NCBI GenBank assembly: GCA_964473355.1 | Contig: CAYYOS010000020.1 | Location: forward strand, 1 to 23,349 | Direction of reading: 5' to 3' | Length of the DNA: 23,349 nucleotides | DNA from: CAYYOS01 sp964473355 | GTDB taxonomy: Bacteria; Pseudomonadota; Gammaproteobacteria; Burkholderiales; REEB80 | Shown here: one piece after another, positions 1 through 7,127 of the stretch | How the letters are laid out: each line of letters opens with the position of its first letter | Position numbering within the stretch: the stretch's first letter is position 1 | Position numbers and translations under genes: made by a program | Notes under the pieces: model-generated | What the model saw: only the letters and a program-made list of their open reading frames with translations | Databases searched by the model: none | Told to the model about the DNA's origin: nothing

Positions 1-20
1 AGTTCCACGTACATGACGGG

Positions 21-77
21 GCATAATACCTTATTCCAGCGGCCCACCTTTGGTGCCCGCTAATTCGAACGTTAGCC
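21..77 (+). other. attC-like integron recombination site upstream of the amidinotransferase gene
   Basis: This 57-bp imperfect palindrome has attC layout and a length at the short end of the known range. The left core GCATAAT (21-27) is followed by a central stem, GCGGCCCACC (39-48) against GGTGCCCGC (52-60), around a TTT loop with one unpaired extra base. The right side reads TAATTCGAAC then GTTAGCC (71-77), close to the GTTRRRY right-hand core. The L''/L' arms pair poorly, which is the weak point. The two cores belong to different cassettes in an array, so they need not match each other. The right core instead matches the core at the far end of the gene (1054-1060). No integrase gene is visible. 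Confidence 0.55.
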
Positions 78-117
78 CGCTTCTCACCCGGCAAGCCTGC
101 ATGTTTTTAGGAGCATG

Positions 118-1059
118 ATGGAACAAGTATCCGTTCACAGTGAATGGGCTCGATTGGAAGCAGTTATTCTGGGCATCGCGCCAGAATTATATTTTCCAGC
201 AACGCACCCCATCGAATTGGAACCATTGAACCGATGGTGGCAGAGGGTTTTGGCAGCCATGCTCTACACAATTGCAAAGGGCCGCCGTGTCCCTACATGG
301 ATTACCCAAAAGTATGTTGCTGAACTGGAAACATTGCGGAAAGTTCTTCTTGAGCATGGTGTCACCGTACATCGCCCGGTTCCCATTACGCCATTAGCTG
401 AAGAACCGTTAGGGCTTGGCCAGATGTTTGCCCGTGACCCAATTATGGCTGTTGGCCACACCCTGATTGTCGGGCAACTTCAAATTGAAATGCGCCGTAA
501 AGAGCGACGCGGATTCGGCGCTTTATTGAGTGCCTGGTCAGACAATAGCACGCGCGTCGCTTCCGTTTCCTCCGATGACATCTTTCTTGAAGGGGGTGAC
601 GTCATCGTAGATTTGCCTTACGTTTACGTCGGGGTAGGCAAGTATGCCAGCAATGCCAAGGGCGTGGAGTGGCTACAAAGCCAGTTGGGAACGAAAGCAA
701 AAGTAGTCCCCGTACCGCTGGCTGTTTCAGGGATTCTCCATCTGGATTGCTGCATGACGCTCATTGGCCCTCGATTAGGAATCATTCATCCTGAGTCGCT
801 GATCAATCCTTTGCCGCCGCCTCTCGATACCTATGAGTTCATCGAAGTTGACGCACGCACCCGTCGAGAGTTGGGGACGAATGTCTTGGTTTTAGACGCC
901 AAAACTATCATCGTTCAGTCACGGCATATTCAACTACAGCAGGATCTGCGAAAGCGGGGATTTCGAGTCATCCCGCTTGACTTCAGTTGGCACGCCTGGC
1001 TGGGTGGTGCGTTTAGGTGTGCAACCGCTCCCATTCGTCGAAACAAGAGCCAGGGCTAA
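118..1059 (+). CDS. Amidinotransferase/arginine-deiminase-superfamily hydrolase, probable integron cassette gene
   Basis: The protein belongs to the guanidino-group modifying superfamily (amidinotransferases, arginine deiminases, dimethylarginine hydrolases), which acts on arginine-like substrates through a cysteine intermediate. Counting from the ATG at 115, it shows FARDP (105-109), LEGGD (158-162), the HLD histidine motif (209-211) and the C-terminal nucleophile in GGAFRCAT (Cys302). All expected catalytic motifs are present, so the enzyme is probably active. The substrate cannot be read from sequence. AGGAG at 109-113 is 4 nt from the ATG at 118 but only 1 nt from the ATG at 115, so 118 is preferred. 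The gene stands alone between two attC-like sites, and its stop codon lies inside the right-hand one. No arginine-pathway neighbour is visible. Confidence 0.85.
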   Translation: MEQVSVHSEWARLEAVILGIAPELYFPATHPIELEPLNRWWQRVLAAMLYTIAKGRRVPTWITQKYVAELETLRKVLLEHGVTVHRPVPITPLAEEPLGLGQMFARDPIMAVGHTLIVGQLQIEMRRKERRGFGALLSAWSDNSTRVASVSSDDIFLEGGDVIVDLPYVYVGVGKYASNAKGVEWLQSQLGTKAKVVPVPLAVSGILHLDCCMTLIGPRLGIIHPESLINPLPPPLDTYEFIEVDARTRRELGTNVLVLDAKTIIVQSRHIQLQQDLRKRGFRVIPLDFSWHAWLGGAFRCATAPIRRNKSQG

Positions 1060-1193
1060 CATCGGAGTGAGGCGGTAATCCTTAGCTCACGGTTCACTCA
1101 TGTCATGTCGCGGAATAAGGGAGCTTATGGAAGGCGACCCGTATCGAAGGCACTGCTCAACGGAGGGCGCGTTGTCTCACTCGAAAGTAGGGC
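1054..1193 (+). other. Long attC-like palindrome downstream of the cassette gene
   Basis: GGCTAAC (1054-1060) overlaps the stop codon of the amidinotransferase gene and is the exact reverse complement of GTTAGCC at 71-77. It heads a 140-bp imperfect palindrome with nested arms sharing one centre near 1123. GAGTGAG (1065-1071) pairs with CTCACTC (1176-1182). GTCGC (1107-1111) pairs with GCGAC (1134-1138). ATAAG (1115-1119) pairs with CTTAT (1124-1128). The right core would be GTAGGGC (1187-1193), one base off GTTRRRY. The length is within the range of long attC sites. The imperfect right core suggests a decayed site or the end of an array. Confidence 0.5.
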
Positions 1194-1492
1194 TTCGCGG
1201 CGCCTCACTCTCGTTCGAGCGAGCACCGCTCGCGCTGCCTGCGTGACGTTCAACTAGTGTTGTCACAATAAAAAGGACGCGCATGCAAGCGGAAGCTGCA
1301 ACTATTTGTTACATCTGACCCGGCTACGGAAACACCTTACTTACAGCGTGCAGCTACAATTGTTTGCATTGAACTAAATGGAGCGGTGACACAACCGGCA
1401 GGCTTGCAGCCTGCTGATCACTGTTAGTGACGCCGCTGCTCAGGCTGCCTTACGACGCACGTCACGCGACCGAGCTAAACGAGGAAATGCCG
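1194..1492. other. Gene-free stretch with small hairpins
   Basis: No convincing gene is seen. Two short perfect hairpins occur: GCGAGC/GCTCGC with an ACC loop (about 1219-1233), and GCAGGC/GCCTGC with a TTGCA loop (about 1398-1414). A TACAAT hexamer near 1354 could be a -10 element, but no matching -35 is seen. The end of the stretch is the leader of the following lipoprotein gene. Confidence 0.4.
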
Positions 1493-2689
1493 ATGGATCG
1501 CTATAAACCTAACCAATGCATAGTCGCTCTCTTCACGATATCTTCAGCACTGTTTTTGTCTGGTTGTGGAGGGGGCGGCGCCAACGGCGGGGCTGGCAAC
1601 GACACGGGGCCGAGCAGCGGCCCCCACACGGGACTGCCAGCGCCGTTAGCGGTATGCACGCAGGCCAATCCGTGTACGCGTCCGGCGGACGAGTTGAACG
1701 TTTCCGAGATCACCGAGCCGAGTTTCGTGCCGGTATGCCGCACCACCGAACCCGGGCGCGCCGCCTATGATGACGGCGCTCCGCGCCGCGCGGTCGATGC
1801 CGATGGCGTCGATCGCTATGCGTGCCGGTATCAACCCGGCGGTGCATCGGTGAGCGCGCCACGACCGTTGCTGATTTTTCTTCACGGTGGCGGTGGCGGT
1901 AACGCCGGCAACGTTTACAACTTCACGTCGTTGCGCGCCAAGGCCGAGTCATATGTCCTCGGCAACGCCGCGCGTCCGGGGTTCTTTTTGGTATCCGTTC
2001 AGGGACGCAACCTGCATTACCCGACGTTCAATAACCGCGATGGCCGCCATCACGATTTTTATTATCGCGACCTGCGTTCGCCCTCGACCAACCCCGACAT
2101 CGCGCATCTCGATCGTCTCATCGACGAACTCGTGGCCACCGGCGCGGTGGACACGCGGCGTATTTACGTCATGGGCTGGTCGAACGGCGGCTTTTTCGGA
2201 CAGATGTACGCCATCGCGCGGCACACGACACCGACGCCCGGCGGTAATCGCGTGGCGGCGGTGGTGCCGTATACGGCGGCCGATCCGTTCCACAACACCA
2301 GCCGCGATCAGGTACCGAGCTATCAACTCGATCCCTATCCCACCTCGACGGTACCGATCTTGCTGGTGTCGCGTACTTGCGACATTGTCGCCTGCAATCA
2401 GGCGCAGGCCGATATGTTCGCTAGTAGTGGAACTGTCATCGAGCCCGGCCATATCGTCGAACCGTGGATATCGCAAGACCTGCCGATTAAGGTGCGCAAC
2501 CCGAATGCGCTGTGGCGCTTGATCGCCGGCAACGGCGAAGTGGCGAAGATGTGCTCAACTCGTTTGACCTGCTCGGCCACCGTCGGACTGATTAATCATA
2601 TGCGCTGGCCCGACGGCGTTGCCGACGGTAGCAATATCGATCACGAGCCTGCCATGTTGGATTTTTTACGCGAGCACCCATTGCCATGA
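1493..2689 (+). CDS. Secreted lipoprotein esterase, polyhydroxybutyrate-depolymerase-like alpha/beta hydrolase
   Basis: A 398-residue exported hydrolase. The N-terminus is a lipoprotein signal with lipobox LSGC (lipidated Cys25), followed by a Gly/Ser-rich linker. The hydrolase domain shows an oxyanion-hole segment HGGGGG (about 131-136) and the nucleophile elbow GWSNG (Ser230). Asp297 in RTCDIV and a C-terminal histidine (His369 or His384) are acid and base candidates. The arrangement resembles the LpqC/PHB-depolymerase esterase family; the substrate is unknown. GAGGA at 1480-1484 sits 8 nt from the ATG at 1493 but only 2 nt from the ATG at 1487. A longer GTG-initiated form from 1427 would bury the signal peptide. 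The gene is clearly more GC-rich than its surroundings, which suggests separate acquisition. Confidence 0.75.
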   Translation: MDRYKPNQCIVALFTISSALFLSGCGGGGANGGAGNDTGPSSGPHTGLPAPLAVCTQANPCTRPADELNVSEITEPSFVPVCRTTEPGRAAYDDGAPRRAVDADGVDRYACRYQPGGASVSAPRPLLIFLHGGGGGNAGNVYNFTSLRAKAESYVLGNAARPGFFLVSVQGRNLHYPTFNNRDGRHHDFYYRDLRSPSTNPDIAHLDRLIDELVATGAVDTRRIYVMGWSNGGFFGQMYAIARHTTPTPGGNRVAAVVPYTAADPFHNTSRDQVPSYQLDPYPTSTVPILLVSRTCDIVACNQAQADMFASSGTVIEPGHIVEPWISQDLPIKVRNPNALWRLIAGNGEVAKMCSTRLTCSATVGLINHMRWPDGVADGSNIDHEPAMLDFLREHPLP

Positions 2690-3017
2690 CAGCGGACCCG
2701 CCGCAGGACTCGTCCTTCTCCAGGGCTTTGAACCACCAAGTTGGGTAATCCACTTCTTACATGGGGGCTGCGGTACTGGCCGATTTGCATCGGCGCAACG
2801 GAAATGTCGACTCAGCGCATCGTTATCGTGACGTGGCACTGAAATCAGCGCCGACTCCGGCCGTGAAGGTGCTTTTACAACGTCGGCTCTGTAATGGTAA
2901 CTCGGCTAAATGCGTTTGAGCACACATTTTTTATAAGCGTCCACAGGCCATCTTCGTAGAGTTGGATGCTAGTAAGGGTAACGATAAACGCTGCCCTGTG
3001 GCATTTGTCGCCATGTT
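2690..3017. other. Gene-free stretch between esterase and toxin genes
   Basis: No convincing gene is found. A 7-bp inverted repeat, CCACAGG (2941-2947) and CCTGTGG (2995-3001), spans 47 bp. A weaker outer pair, GCTAAA (2905-2910) and TTTAGC (3024-3029), has nearly the same centre. The outer right arm lies inside the toxin coding end, so this may be chance. No terminator with a T-run is evident. Confidence 0.35.
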
Positions 3018-3299
3018 TCATCGTTTAGCAGCGAGTTTATACACGGCGTTGCGCTCGCGCTTACCTACTGCGACGACAACAACCACGAATTGGTTATCGC
3101 GGACTTCGTAGACCAATCTATATCCGATATTCCGCAGCTTAATTTTAAACCGATCTTTTTGGCCGGACAGTTTTGCGGCGGGAACACGCGGGTTTAATAA
3201 TCGTTCTTCGAGTTTCTTTTTGAACTGTACTCGCACTCCGGGGTCTAGCTTACCCCACTCTTTGAGGGCTTCTTCTTTAAATTTAAGGCTATAGCTCAC
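3018..3299 (-). CDS. RelE/StbE-type mRNA interferase toxin
   Basis: A 93-residue toxin of the RelE/ParE superfamily, closest in style to the StbE/RelE branch. Family members cleave mRNA on the ribosome. Visible family features are the N-terminal LKFKEEALKEW helix, the AKLSG turn, the KLRNIGYRLVY strand and the basic VGKRERNAVY end. The start chosen is GTG at 3299, which gives the canonical VSYSLKF N-terminus and overlaps the antitoxin end by 11 nt. That overlap fits translational coupling in the usual antitoxin-first order. A longer ATG form from 3350 would add 17 residues and overlap the antitoxin by 62 nt, which is less likely. The gene is intact. Confidence 0.9.
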   Translation of the reverse strand: MSYSLKFKEEALKEWGKLDPGVRVQFKKKLEERLLNPRVPAAKLSGQKDRFKIKLRNIGYRLVYEVRDNQFVVVVVAVGKRERNAVYKLAAKR

Positions 3300-3537
3300 T
3301 GAGCTTAACAGACACTTCTGCTTGATCCTTCCTTGCGTCCGCGATGGCATTGAGTTCTATGTCTTCCAGTTTGTCGATTAAAGCCTCGTAGGCTTTTGCC
3401 GGAATGCAGTAAAACGCGGGTTCGTTGCGATTAAGAATGGCCACCGGGAAACCTTCGCCGGCAGCAACGGTGCCCATCGGATTCTTCTTGAGTTCGGAAA
3501 CGCTGGCGGTCGTTTCTGCGAGAATCATATTTGCCAT
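3289..3537 (-). CDS. Phd/YefM-like antitoxin (StbD/RelB type)
   Basis: An 82-residue antitoxin that should neutralise the downstream RelE/StbE toxin and repress its own promoter. The N-terminal part (ILAETTASVSELKKNP, about 5-20) is the Phd/YefM DNA-binding fold. The PAFYCIPAKAYEAL segment (about 40-53) is typical of the family. The charged C-terminal tail would bind the toxin. GGAG lies 9 nt before the ATG. The promoter and inverted-repeat operator lie immediately upstream (3547-3602). Confidence 0.88.
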   Translation of the reverse strand: MANMILAETTASVSELKKNPMGTVAAGEGFPVAILNRNEPAFYCIPAKAYEALIDKLEDIELNAIADARKDQAEVSVKLSEL

Positions 3538-3546
3538 GGCTACACT

Positions 3547-3602
3547 CCAGTGTTGATATGAGTATTAATAATAGCACTCTTAATAGGTCTTATCAACACT
3601 GG
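3547..3602 (-). promoter_or_regulatory. Sigma70-type promoter within an inverted-repeat operator of the toxin-antitoxin pair
   Basis: On the minus strand TTGATA (plus 3591-3596) is followed after exactly 17 nt by TATTAT (plus 3568-3573), a near-consensus promoter. A perfect 12-bp inverted repeat, CCAGTGTTGATA (3547-3558) and TATCAACACTGG (3591-3602), brackets it. One arm covers the -35 and the other lies just past the expected start point and touches the antitoxin ribosome-binding site. An inner pair, TATTAA and TTAATA, lies between. The layout fits autorepression by the antitoxin or toxin-antitoxin complex. Confidence 0.75.
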
Positions 3603-3695
3603 GCTTATCAACCGGGTTCTTGTCCCAGTGAAAGACAGCGTGACATTAAAGCACTTTCTGCGGAGCGGGGTTACGTGCGATAACAGAGACCCGCT

Positions 3696-4424
3696 TCAAG
3701 CCCTATTCTGCAGGCGTTTAATCGTGAGGGCATTCAGTATGCCAGCTGGACTGGCCGTGTTATTGAAGTACACAAATGCCTGTTTGAACTTGTGCGCCGC
3801 CAGCTGATGCATCACCTCATCCAGCTCGTCCTGGCCATATTCCGAATAAAATAATCGCGGATTGCCGTGCAGGCGCACATAGGCGGTCTTGGTAGTCGCA
3901 ATGACGTCGGTGGGCAGTTTGGGATAATTCACGCTGCAAAAAATGAGTTTGTGCTGGATGAATGCCTGATACACCTCCTTGGTCCACCAACTGGCATTGC
4001 GAAACTCGATTACATTGTCGAAATCCGGATTAATATTCGTGAGTATGAGCGCCAAGCGTTCTGGCGTGTAGTGGTAACTGGGCGGCAACTGAAATAGAAC
4101 GCAACCCAGCTTATCTTTCAAGCCCGATTCGCAAGCTTTGTAAAACTCTGCTAGCTCGTGGACGCAGTCGACAAATTTTTTGGTGTGGGTAATAAGCTTG
4201 GGCACTTTGATCGAATAAACAAATCGTTCCGGACTTTTTTTGTACCAGGTTTGCAGCGTTTTGGCGGTGGGAAATTTGTAAAAACTGGCGTTTAACTCAA
4301 AGGTGTTGAATTGCGTGCAGTAATACGCAAACCATTCTTTGGTTGGCATGCCTTCAGGATAAAAAATGCCCAGCCATTGGCGGTTGTAATAGCTAGAGCA
4401 ACCTGGCCGTACGAGCACGCTCAT
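3696..4424 (-). CDS. DUF72 (YecE-like) family protein
   Basis: A 242-residue member of the DUF72 family, predicted to be a TIM-barrel protein of unknown reaction. Family hallmarks are the N-terminal GCSSYYNRQW segment with FYP soon after, FNTFELNASFYKFP, the FQLPPS segment, VIEFRNASWW, and YVRLHG near the end. The chosen start (ATG at 4424) overlaps the stop of the upstream nei-like gene as ATGA and has AGGTGA at good spacing. The longer ATG at 4451 would overlap that gene more deeply. It is the last gene of a minus-strand operon. Coupling to a DNA glycosylase hints at a nucleic-acid role, but that is inference from context only. Confidence 0.88.
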   Translation of the reverse strand: MSVLVRPGCSSYYNRQWLGIFYPEGMPTKEWFAYYCTQFNTFELNASFYKFPTAKTLQTWYKKSPERFVYSIKVPKLITHTKKFVDCVHELAEFYKACESGLKDKLGCVLFQLPPSYHYTPERLALILTNINPDFDNVIEFRNASWWTKEVYQAFIQHKLIFCSVNYPKLPTDVIATTKTAYVRLHGNPRLFYSEYGQDELDEVMHQLAAHKFKQAFVYFNNTASPAGILNALTIKRLQNRA

Positions 4425-5152
4425 GGGTATTTCACCTGGCAATTCTCGCAAAAAAAACTGCGACGTTTTTTAACGCCAGTGTACTTGCGAATGATGGGCG
4501 AATTGCACCGCAAACACACAGTTTTTGTATGCGCCAGCCAGTGCTTCTTCAGCTCGTATTTTTTCTTCCACGCCAGAAATTCAAAACTGTAAGTACGCGC
4601 TTCCCGAATAATTTTGCTTAGCTTGAGTTTTGGAATTTTTCCGGTCAGGGATTCGGGATGCACACACACGCGATACAGCACTTCGTTCTTGATGATATTA
4701 CCCACCCCGGCAAAAATATCCTGCTCCAGCAGGGCATCGCATATCAGTTTATCCGGCGCAGCATCGAGCTTCTTGCGGGCACGTTTCGCGTTCCACGTCT
4801 CATTCATCACGTCCGCCGACCAGTCGTAGTGATCGTTGACATCGCCTTCCACGAATTTGAGTGAACAAGCGTACAAATTCAATTCGCCATTGCTAAATGT
4901 AAGGTTCAGTCGCGCCGGCACATCCCTGCGCTCATTAATCCGATAGGTACCGAACAACAAAAAATGTACGCGTAAAGTGTATCCCTTAAAGCAAATCAAA
5001 AAATGTTTGCCCCAGGTTTTAAAGGCAATGACTTTTTTTCCCGTAAGGCGGACTTGATCGATCTTGCTATTGCCAGCCACGGAGATGACTTTTCGTCCGG
5101 TAAATTGCTGGACTTCTTCTTTTAAAATGACGATGCTCGGGCCTTCTGGCAC
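4421..5152 (-). CDS. nei: Endonuclease VIII-type DNA glycosylase/AP lyase (Fpg/Nei family)
   Basis: A 243-residue bifunctional glycosylase of the Fpg/Nei family, which removes oxidised bases and cuts the abasic site. The mature N-terminus is the catalytic Pro2-Glu3 (MPEGPS). A beta-clamp lysine is likely Lys49 in WGKHF. The helix-two-turn-helix is at AGVGNIIKNEVLY (148-160). The C-terminal zinc finger has Cys213, Cys216, Cys235 and Cys238. Because the nucleophile must be residue 2, the start is fixed at GTG 5152, with AAGGA about 7 nt upstream. The specific assignment to Nei rather than Fpg rests on the N-terminal region and is less certain than the family. It overlaps the DUF72 gene by 4 nt and follows the phosphoesterase by 21 nt. 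Confidence 0.87.
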   Translation of the reverse strand: MPEGPSIVILKEEVQQFTGRKVISVAGNSKIDQVRLTGKKVIAFKTWGKHFLICFKGYTLRVHFLLFGTYRINERRDVPARLNLTFSNGELNLYACSLKFVEGDVNDHYDWSADVMNETWNAKRARKKLDAAPDKLICDALLEQDIFAGVGNIIKNEVLYRVCVHPESLTGKIPKLKLSKIIREARTYSFEFLAWKKKYELKKHWLAHTKTVCLRCNSPIIRKYTGVKKRRSFFCENCQVKYP

Positions 5153-5173
5153 GGTGTCATCCTTCTCAGTGAT

Positions 5174-5989
5174 TTAGCTTTCTATGGCTGGGGCCGTCGT
5201 GTTAGCGGGGCGCCATTCGCCTTCTGTTCTGTGGTAATGCGCCGTACCCTTGCATGCAAAGTCGTGGGCCTGCCACACCATGTTGTCTACTTCGATCGTT
5301 TCGCCATTCGCACGAATGCGATTGAAACTATTCGGCTCGCCCTTTAAGCGACTGGATAGCGAGGTTCCGGTTTGCGCCACGACCATACCGCCGACCACCC
5401 CAGAATAAGCAAGATGCACGTGGCCGCCGAGTAGAAGATCGACTTGGGATTTCAACAAGCGCGGTAAGGCGAGATTGGCGCGCGAGATCGTGTGTCTGTT
5501 GGCACTGGCTTCTGTGAGTAAAAAAGGATGGTGGGCCACGACGATGTGGAGATCTTTGGCGCACTTAGAAAAAATAGCCTCCGCGCGTTCGAGTTGTTCG
5601 AGATTGATGCGACCGCGCGACCAATCGAGATACGGACCCCAGCGGCGCGCGCTGTTGATACCGACGGCGCAGTAGTGATCTCCGCTGACTACGGGTTCCA
5701 GCTCGTCTGATAACCAGCGTTTCCAGCGCAGCCACGGCGCTGCAAAGCGTAGGGGAAGGGAGTAAGCGGGCACATCGTGATTGCCAGGCACGACGAGTAA
5801 AGGTTGTGGCAGACGATCGAAAAAGGCACGCGCTGCTTTGAATTCGCTGTCGCGGGCGCGCTGCGTCAAATCCCCGGAAACCGCGATAAGATCCGGCCGG
5901 TCAGTATTGAGCTGGCCGACGAGCGCTTCGACGATCTCCGGAATTTCACGCCCGAAATGCAGATCGGAAATGTGCGCAATACGAATCAT
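5174..5989 (-). CDS. Calcineurin-like metallophosphoesterase (CpdA/Icc-like)
   Basis: A 271-residue cytosolic phosphoesterase with the full two-metal signature: DLH (Asp9, His11), GD (39-40), GNHD (69-72), AHH (152-154) and GHVH (189-192). The family includes the cyclic-AMP phosphodiesterase CpdA/Icc and related phosphodiesterases; the substrate here is not determined. The ATG at 5989 is 3 nt after the stop of the lipid-kinase gene, so the two are co-transcribed. The weak ribosome-binding site lies inside the kinase coding end and suggests coupling. The short C-terminal tail after the core domain has no recognised motif. Confidence 0.87.
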   Translation of the reverse strand: MIRIAHISDLHFGREIPEIVEALVGQLNTDRPDLIAVSGDLTQRARDSEFKAARAFFDRLPQPLLVVPGNHDVPAYSLPLRFAAPWLRWKRWLSDELEPVVSGDHYCAVGINSARRWGPYLDWSRGRINLEQLERAEAIFSKCAKDLHIVVAHHPFLLTEASANRHTISRANLALPRLLKSQVDLLLGGHVHLAYSGVVGGMVVAQTGTSLSSRLKGEPNSFNRIRANGETIEVDNMVWQAHDFACKGTAHYHRTEGEWRPANTTAPAIES

Positions 5990-5992
5990 GAG

Positions 5993-6919
5993 TTAATTCG
6001 CTTCCGGAGCCAAAACACGCAGGACGCACGAGCGTATCGTGTAATGCAATGGCGTCTGCATTTGTGATGGTTCACCATCGTTCATGACGGACAGCGGCCG
6101 CGGGCGGTCTAGCGATAAAACCACCGACTTGGCAGAACTGGCTTCTAGCGACCTATCGCTTTGCCAAGTGCCCGCCATCATTCGCGCTGCGATGCGAAGA
6201 AGGGCCCAGCGTGAAGTGTCGCGCGCCACGTAGACGCCCAGCGTGCCTGCGCACAAGGTTTCGCGATCGGGTATGGGGCCTTGCGTATCACTCAGCAGAT
6301 TATTGGAGACCACTACCGCTCGCGTACGAAAGTGGTGCGTTTTACCATCAACTTCGATAGTGACCCGTAAGCGCGGATAGGTTCGCATTAAGTAAAAAAA
6401 CTCCGTGACCACCCTAGGCCATTTACGCCACCACGAAACCTCGCGCAATTGCTCGCGCGTGCGAGCCAAGTGGGGCATGAGGCCGATGGCGGAATTACAA
6501 AGGAACGGCTGCCCATTTACGTAGCCCATATCGATTGTCTTAATTTTCCCGCCTACGATGACATCGGCGGCGGCTTCGAGCTGCATTGGGACGCCCAAGT
6601 CCCGAGCTAGAATATTCATGGTTCCACCGGGAAGAAGCCCGAGCGGCAGCTTGCGATCACCCAGTGCCGAGGCCACGGCGAGAATGCTGCCGTCGCCCCC
6701 ACAAACAACGACCGCATCGGTTAAATTCTCTTCGGCGCTAGCGAGAAGCTTAGGCAGCGCCTTCAGATCAAAGGGATGAAGCTCGGGTTTCACGCCACGA
6801 TCTTCAAACAGTTTGCGAAGGCCTGCCTCCGGGTGGTCACCGGCTGCGAGCAGGGTGCCCGAACGCGGGTTATAGATGACCATCACCTTGCGAATGGAGG
6901 CACGCTCTTCTGTGACCAT
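5993..6919 (-). CDS. Diacylglycerol/YegS-type lipid kinase
   Basis: A 308-residue member of the diacylglycerol-kinase catalytic family, which phosphorylates lipid hydroxyl groups with ATP. Visible motifs, numbered from the chosen start, are NPRSG (17-21), the nucleotide-binding GGDGS (74-78) and LPGGTMN (96-102). The remainder forms the beta-rich C-terminal lobe. ATG at 6919 has GAGAGGG close upstream; longer frames begin with ATG at 6931 or TTG at 6946. It is the first gene of the operon running to the phosphoesterase, the glycosylase and the DUF72 gene. The lipid substrate is unknown. Confidence 0.85.
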   Translation of the reverse strand: MVTEERASIRKVMVIYNPRSGTLLAAGDHPEAGLRKLFEDRGVKPELHPFDLKALPKLLASAEENLTDAVVVCGGDGSILAVASALGDRKLPLGLLPGGTMNILARDLGVPMQLEAAADVIVGGKIKTIDMGYVNGQPFLCNSAIGLMPHLARTREQLREVSWWRKWPRVVTEFFYLMRTYPRLRVTIEVDGKTHHFRTRAVVVSNNLLSDTQGPIPDRETLCAGTLGVYVARDTSRWALLRIAARMMAGTWQSDRSLEASSAKSVVLSLDRPRPLSVMNDGEPSQMQTPLHYTIRSCVLRVLAPEAN

Positions 6920-7127
6920 ATTCCCTCTCATTGTGCCGCGAGGCAACGCGGCGGAAATTTCCCCTTAGGGGTGAAATGTAGGGCACCTAACACCTTGAGC
7001 GGCGCCTTGTAAGCTACAATGATCAGACAAGCAAACGTTTTAAATGACTCGAAACCCTGAATTTATTCCTAACGAAACTTCCTGCCTGCTAAAATGTTCT
7101 TATCCTGTAGTCAAACGGAGAATCCCC

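Noticed and set aside
1372..1429. A third attC-like site before the lipoprotein esterase (GCAGGC/GCCTGC stem ending in GTTAGTG)
   Set aside because: The left core AACTAAA is a poor match, GTTAGTG breaks the consensus, and no CACTAAC core is found after the esterase gene, so it does not bound a cassette.
1887..2522. Long frames overlapping the esterase gene on both strands
   Set aside because: The esterase frame carries a lipobox and full catalytic motifs; the others are Arg-rich shadows caused by high GC.
2905..3602. The toxin-antitoxin pair as another reversed integron cassette, using GCTAAA/TTTAGC and CCACAGG/CCTGTGG
   Set aside because: The right arm lies in conserved toxin coding sequence (the AKR end), arm centres differ by about 4 bp, and no complementary core is seen beyond the antitoxin.
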